A stretch of DNA of 11,885 nucleotides from Chthoniobacterales bacterium (lineage in GTDB: Bacteria; Verrucomicrobiota; Verrucomicrobiia; Chthoniobacterales; UBA10450): contig JACCZQ010000009.1 of assembly GCA_013695905.1 (NCBI GenBank), positions 1 to 11,885 of the forward strand, read 5' to 3'. Position numbers and translations under genes: made by a program. This document shows, piece after piece, positions 9,901-11,885 of the stretch. The notes beneath the pieces are model-generated. The model saw only the letters and a program-made list of their open reading frames with translations. It ran no database searches and was not told the DNA's origin. Position 1 is the first letter of the stretch. Each line of letters begins with the position of its first letter.

Positions 9901-10555
9901 GCAGGATCAGGTCGTGGTAGCGGAACGCCAGCAGCCGGTCGGTTTCCCCCAGGCTTTTCAACAGCACATCGCTGGAGCCATTCGGCCCGAACGAGACCGA
10001 TTCCAGCGGAGAGGCTCCGCGTTGATAAATGGAAGTGTCGGAATCCTCGGAGGCGTTCAGCTGGTAAACGATGTCGATCGCCTGCGCCGCCATCCCGAGC
10101 TGCGACATAAAGGAGTAGAACGCCACCACCTGCTCCTGCTTCAAGCCGGCCTGCGAGATAAGATCGTAAAGCTGCACGCCGAGCATGATTTTGCGGTCGG
10201 CGCTGAGCTGGGCGGAAAGCTTCTGTGCCATCGCGCCGAGATCCTGTTGCTCGTAGAGCGCCTGGCGGAACAGCTGGCGCAGTTCGGAATAGACGGCTTC
10301 CGGGTAGTCGTAACGCAGAAACCCAAGACTGGAATCGATTTCCTCCTCCAGCAGCACGCCGTCGGCTTTCGAGAAGCTCGCCAGCACCTGGATGAGCAGC
10401 GGGAGCAGGTTCGGCCCCTCCGCCACGCTCCGCGGCTTGCGCATGGCACGCCGCATCCAGCGGCGGCTCTTCCGCTGGATCCGGTAGGCAAACGGCGTCA
10501 CGCGCTGGACGGCGCGGTCGATCTTGTCTGCCAGGGTGAGCTCGGGTTCGGCCAT
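6944..10555 (-). CDS. TerB / FHA-like / ABCG-type ABC transporter fusion
   Basis: This 1203-residue fused transporter combines regulatory domains with ATPase and permease. In order: a basic N-terminus (1-45); a TerB-like helical domain (about 50-165, KADGVLLEEE and LSADRKIMLGVQLYD); degenerate FHA-like beta segments (about 206-262, with the pattern H-D-L-I-L-L-K-N-Y-S-T; and 380-450, with LADGDTIKID); an ABC ATPase with Walker A GASGSGKST (497-505), Q544, signature LSGGERKR (603-610), Walker B VYLFDE (623-628) and H659, all intact; and an ABC-2/ABCG-type permease with helices at about 825-841, 854-876, 896-924, 931-958, 963-982 and 1169-1194. A CPSCG sequence (C710, C713) lies just after the ATPase. 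A charged 180-residue loop separates helices 5 and 6. The layout is like FHA-ABCG proteins such as mycobacterial Rv1747, with a TerB domain added. Substrate and direction are unknown; export, typical of ABCG types, is likely. No ribosome site is evident. Confidence 0.9.
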   Translation of the reverse strand: MAEPELTLADKIDRAVQRVTPFAYRIQRKSRRWMRRAMRKPRSVAEGPNLLPLLIQVLASFSKADGVLLEEEIDSSLGFLRYDYPEAVYSELRQLFRQALYEQQDLGAMAQKLSAQLSADRKIMLGVQLYDLISQAGLKQEQVVAFYSFMSQLGMAAQAIDIVYQLNASEDSDTSIYQRGASPLESVSFGPNGSSDVLLKSLGETDRLLAFRYHDLILLKNYSTQSVSVRGRPLTRGGFCRIYPGQRILIGDSVLTYQELAAYFNAKKNVSLPQIYVRVPKDGDQVQLERSRSRETSLEITFGLKVRVKALRDVDAVINGVKLTAGKQVEATLDDRIIFHNDSEMDLIDLRRRARAMGGRFQLKASKSEYLVSNNPSLLEADDILLSPGTSGDVLLKIFCDYDARVGTLEVIEADRPIMVRDQPVRGSAPLADGDTIKIDVGQFLRCNFSERIIEEERNIIRTLEVADLNHRFSNAEVALDGISFAVNRGELVCVMGASGSGKSTLLKVLGGQIHPTEGHVLLNDQSLYDHLDDLKKYVSYIPQEDAFDENLTIGENLQFAAAIRSPHLSRKDRTRRLESKLVELGLSERKDSVVGSPMKKTLSGGERKRLNIGLDMIGSSDVYLFDEPTSGLSSKDSEHVIEIIRGMAHNKIIIVTIHQPSSKIFQMFHKAILFDKGGRLVFFGTPNDMLRYFAEAEHQHQFGADLGACPSCGTTRPEFIFDVLESPLRDISGDIIYEENNRGQLVAARRYSPEFWRDKYEAFRLIQDVKQVSLRREPAPVLPKAPEEQKRMPIRWRDEWTQLRTLLRRAFISKLRNRGNLRITIGAAPLLALLVATLLRYSDSGRYDFASAFHIPMYLFLGLLVAMFLSLTNSVDDIVEDRPVLQRERNLNIRLSYYVLAKVISLSFFALIQCMLFVLIGNWILSVRGMFWIHLGLMFLTAVSSLSLGLLVSALVSDAKSAANIVPLILIPQILMSGALLKFEDMNRNLGFVYSMSRWVSEHPTEDQGTKMDSKLKVPFVCQFIGMRWSYEVMVVAQAKLNPLTRRQDRTQREVEKLIANKIESPEEARRLDDLKETLALLAGLEARSPGALDRHLKVVDEIIAGKRPFRHEDFERAAGPVTAEQLYINQKISDLIANAEMEQNDYRRGGKPNVFFGERKRYLGMRFGVFTFNTMVLITSTIGLLGILIWLLRRQLEVRRG

Positions 10556-10711
10556 GATTTTACTCGACGGCTAGGGTAAATCTTCCACCGCCCCCGCGCA
10601 ATGCTCCTCCCCACGAAACACCGGCTCCGCGGCGCGCCTCGTGCTCCTTTTGCAATGCCACATTGTTCATGTTAGCCTTTTCGCGCCCGCTATGTCGGGC
10701 ATTTTCCCTCT
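10556..10711. promoter_or_regulatory. Divergent intergenic region between the ABC transporter gene and ftsH
   Basis: This 156-base gap must carry promoters for both directions. On the + strand TTGCAA (10650-10655) followed after 17 bases by TAGCCT is a possible sigma-70 site for ftsH (weak -10, three of six). A GCCCG/CGGGC hairpin at 10685-10700, followed by ATTTT, lies 12 bases before the ftsH ATG. No strong site was seen for the minus-strand gene, and no ribosome site before either start. No RNA gene was recognised. Confidence 0.3.
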
Positions 10712-11885
10712 ATGTCCCAATCGGAACGGAACTCCAAAAAGGAGAATAAAAACGGCGGAAACGAGCCGAGCTTTAACTGGCGTGGCGTGGTGCTGATCGC
10801 GATCGCTTTCGCGTTGATCGCGCTCGCGGTCGTTTTCCGCGGCGGCGCCTACAACCAATTCGAGGAGGTGCCCTACAACCGCTTCCTCGAGCTGCTGGAG
10901 AACAAGGAGGTCGTCGCCGATCCCAATTACCCGCTCCAGATCGTCATCGAGGACGGCCGCCCGACGCAGACGCTCCGCGGCGCCTACATGCGGCAGGGCA
11001 CCGGCGCCTCCCCGGCGCAGCAGGTGGCGTTTCGCACCACGATTTACGCGAACGTGGCGAAGAATCTCGAGGATCGGCTTGCCGCCGCGAACATTCCGTT
11101 CGCGTTCCGGCATGATTCCAACCTGATGGGGCAGGCGCTGATCGGCTTCATCCCGATCGCGATTTTCCTGCTCATCCTCTATTTCCTGTTCCGCCAGCAG
11201 ATCCGCATGGCGGGCAAAGGCGCGCTCAACTTCGGCAAATCGAAGGCACGCATGCTGGCGCGGGATAAGAACAAGATCACGTTCAAGGACGTGGCGGGCG
11301 TCGAAGAAGCGAAGGACGAAGTCACGGAGCTGGTGGAGTTCCTGCGCGATCCGAAGAAATTCCAGAAGCTCGGCGGCCGCATCCCCAAGGGTGTGCTGCT
11401 CGTCGGTCCCCCGGGAACGGGTAAGACGCTCCTCGCGCGCGCCATTGCCGGCGAAGCCGATGTGCCGTTCTTCTCGATCAGCGGCTCGGATTTCGTAGAA
11501 ATGTTCGTCGGTGTCGGGGCGTCACGTGTGCGCGACATGTTCGAGCAGGGGAAGAAATCTGCGCCGTGCATCATTTTCATTGATGAAATCGACGCCGTGG
11601 GGCGTCACCGCGGTCATGGTGTCGGCGGCGGTCACGACGAGCGCGAGCAGACGCTGAATGCGTTGCTCGTGGAGATGGACGGCTTCGACACGCAGGAAGG
11701 CGTTATCATTATCGCCGCCACCAACCGGCCAGACGTGCTCGATCCGGCGCTGCTGCGTCCGGGTCGTTTCGATCGCCAGATCACCGTCAACCTGCCCGAC
11801 GTGAAAGGCCGCGAAGAAATTCTGCGCGTCCATTCCAAGAAAGTGAAACTCGCCGAAGGCGTCGATATGGGTGTCGTCGCGCGCG
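10712..11885 (+). CDS. ftsH: ATP-dependent membrane zinc metalloprotease FtsH (N-terminal 391 residues, runs off window)
   Basis: FtsH degrades membrane and soluble proteins and is the main membrane quality-control AAA+ protease. The part in view reads [20 protein letters not shown] (hydrophilic extension), a first membrane helix (about 24-44), the periplasmic domain (45-140), a second helix (about 142-161), then the AAA+ module with the F-K-D-V-A-G-V entry motif (about 190), Walker A GPPGTGKT, Walker B IIFIDEID, the arginine-finger region [20 protein letters not shown], and the pore loop around [15 protein letters not shown]. The zinc HExxH domain lies beyond the window, so protease activity is assumed from the family. 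ATG 10712 was chosen because the ATG at 10692 is in another frame; no ribosome site is visible. The gene has no stop within the window. Confidence 0.96.
   Translation, partial: MSQSERNSKKENKNGGNEPSFNWRGVVLIAIAFALIALAVVFRGGAYNQFEEVPYNRFLELLENKEVVADPNYPLQIVIEDGRPTQTLRGAYMRQGTGASPAQQVAFRTTIYANVAKNLEDRLAAANIPFAFRHDSNLMGQALIGFIPIAIFLLILYFLFRQQIRMAGKGALNFGKSKARMLARDKNKITFKDVAGVEEAKDEVTELVEFLRDPKKFQKLGGRIPKGVLLVGPPGTGKTLLARAIAGEADVPFFSISGSDFVEMFVGVGASRVRDMFEQGKKSAPCIIFIDEIDAVGRHRGHGVGGGHDEREQTLNALLVEMDGFDTQEGVIIIAATNRPDVLDPALLRPGRFDRQITVNLPDVKGREEILRVHSKKVKLAEGVDMGVVAR

Noticed and set aside
9143..10579. 478-codon open frame on the + strand opposite the ABC transporter
   Set aside because: It is rich in His, Arg, Glu and Gln with no recognisable motif, and lies wholly antisense to a gene with complete ABC motifs. 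It is a by-product of high GC codon use.
10556..10711. tRNA or other structured RNA gene in the divergent gap
   Set aside because: No cloverleaf or known RNA motif was found; only one short hairpin is present.

Overview
The window is gene-dense, GC-rich bacterial DNA with short intergenic gaps and few clear Shine-Dalgarno sequences. Protein style (an ECF sigma factor followed by a basic, Pro-rich membrane protein; a large TerB/FHA-like/ABCG fusion; FtsH with a hydrophilic N-terminal extension) suggests a Verrucomicrobiota member, perhaps of the Chthoniobacter group. That placement comes from memory of family style and no search was run.

Layout. Bases 1-195 hold a GC-rich stretch of small hairpins that looks like an intergenic repeat. 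Next, on the + strand, is ligA (NAD-dependent DNA ligase, about 196-2205). It converges on a long minus-strand run of eight genes, read from 10555 down to 2245: a 1203-residue TerB/FHA-like/ABCG-type ABC transporter; a small antitoxin-toxin pair; an M24 metallopeptidase of the Xaa-Pro aminopeptidase type; a YugP-type membrane zinc metallopeptidase; an RpoE-like ECF sigma factor; a single-pass membrane protein in the anti-sigma position; and a secreted HtrA/DegP-like protein with a PDZ domain. Divergent from this run, at 10712, is the start of ftsH, which leaves the window at 11885.

The most interesting part is the sigma - membrane protein - HtrA-like cassette at 2245-4420. It has the order of the rpoE/algU-mucA-mucD envelope-stress loci. 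However, the HtrA-like protein has lost all three catalytic residues (His to Ser, Asp to Gly, Ser to Ala), while the surrounding fold and the PDZ domain look intact. It is therefore predicted to be a periplasmic pseudoprotease, perhaps a sensor, chaperone or scaffold in the sigma-factor circuit. A possible RpoE-type promoter (GAACAG, 16 bases, TCACA) lies just upstream of the sigma gene.

Several neighbours handle membrane or protein quality (YugP-type protease, FtsH, M24 peptidase, HtrA-like protein), so the region may be an envelope-maintenance neighbourhood. The toxin-antitoxin pair inside the run looks like a passenger. No rRNA, tRNA, CRISPR array, insertion sequence or phage gene was seen.
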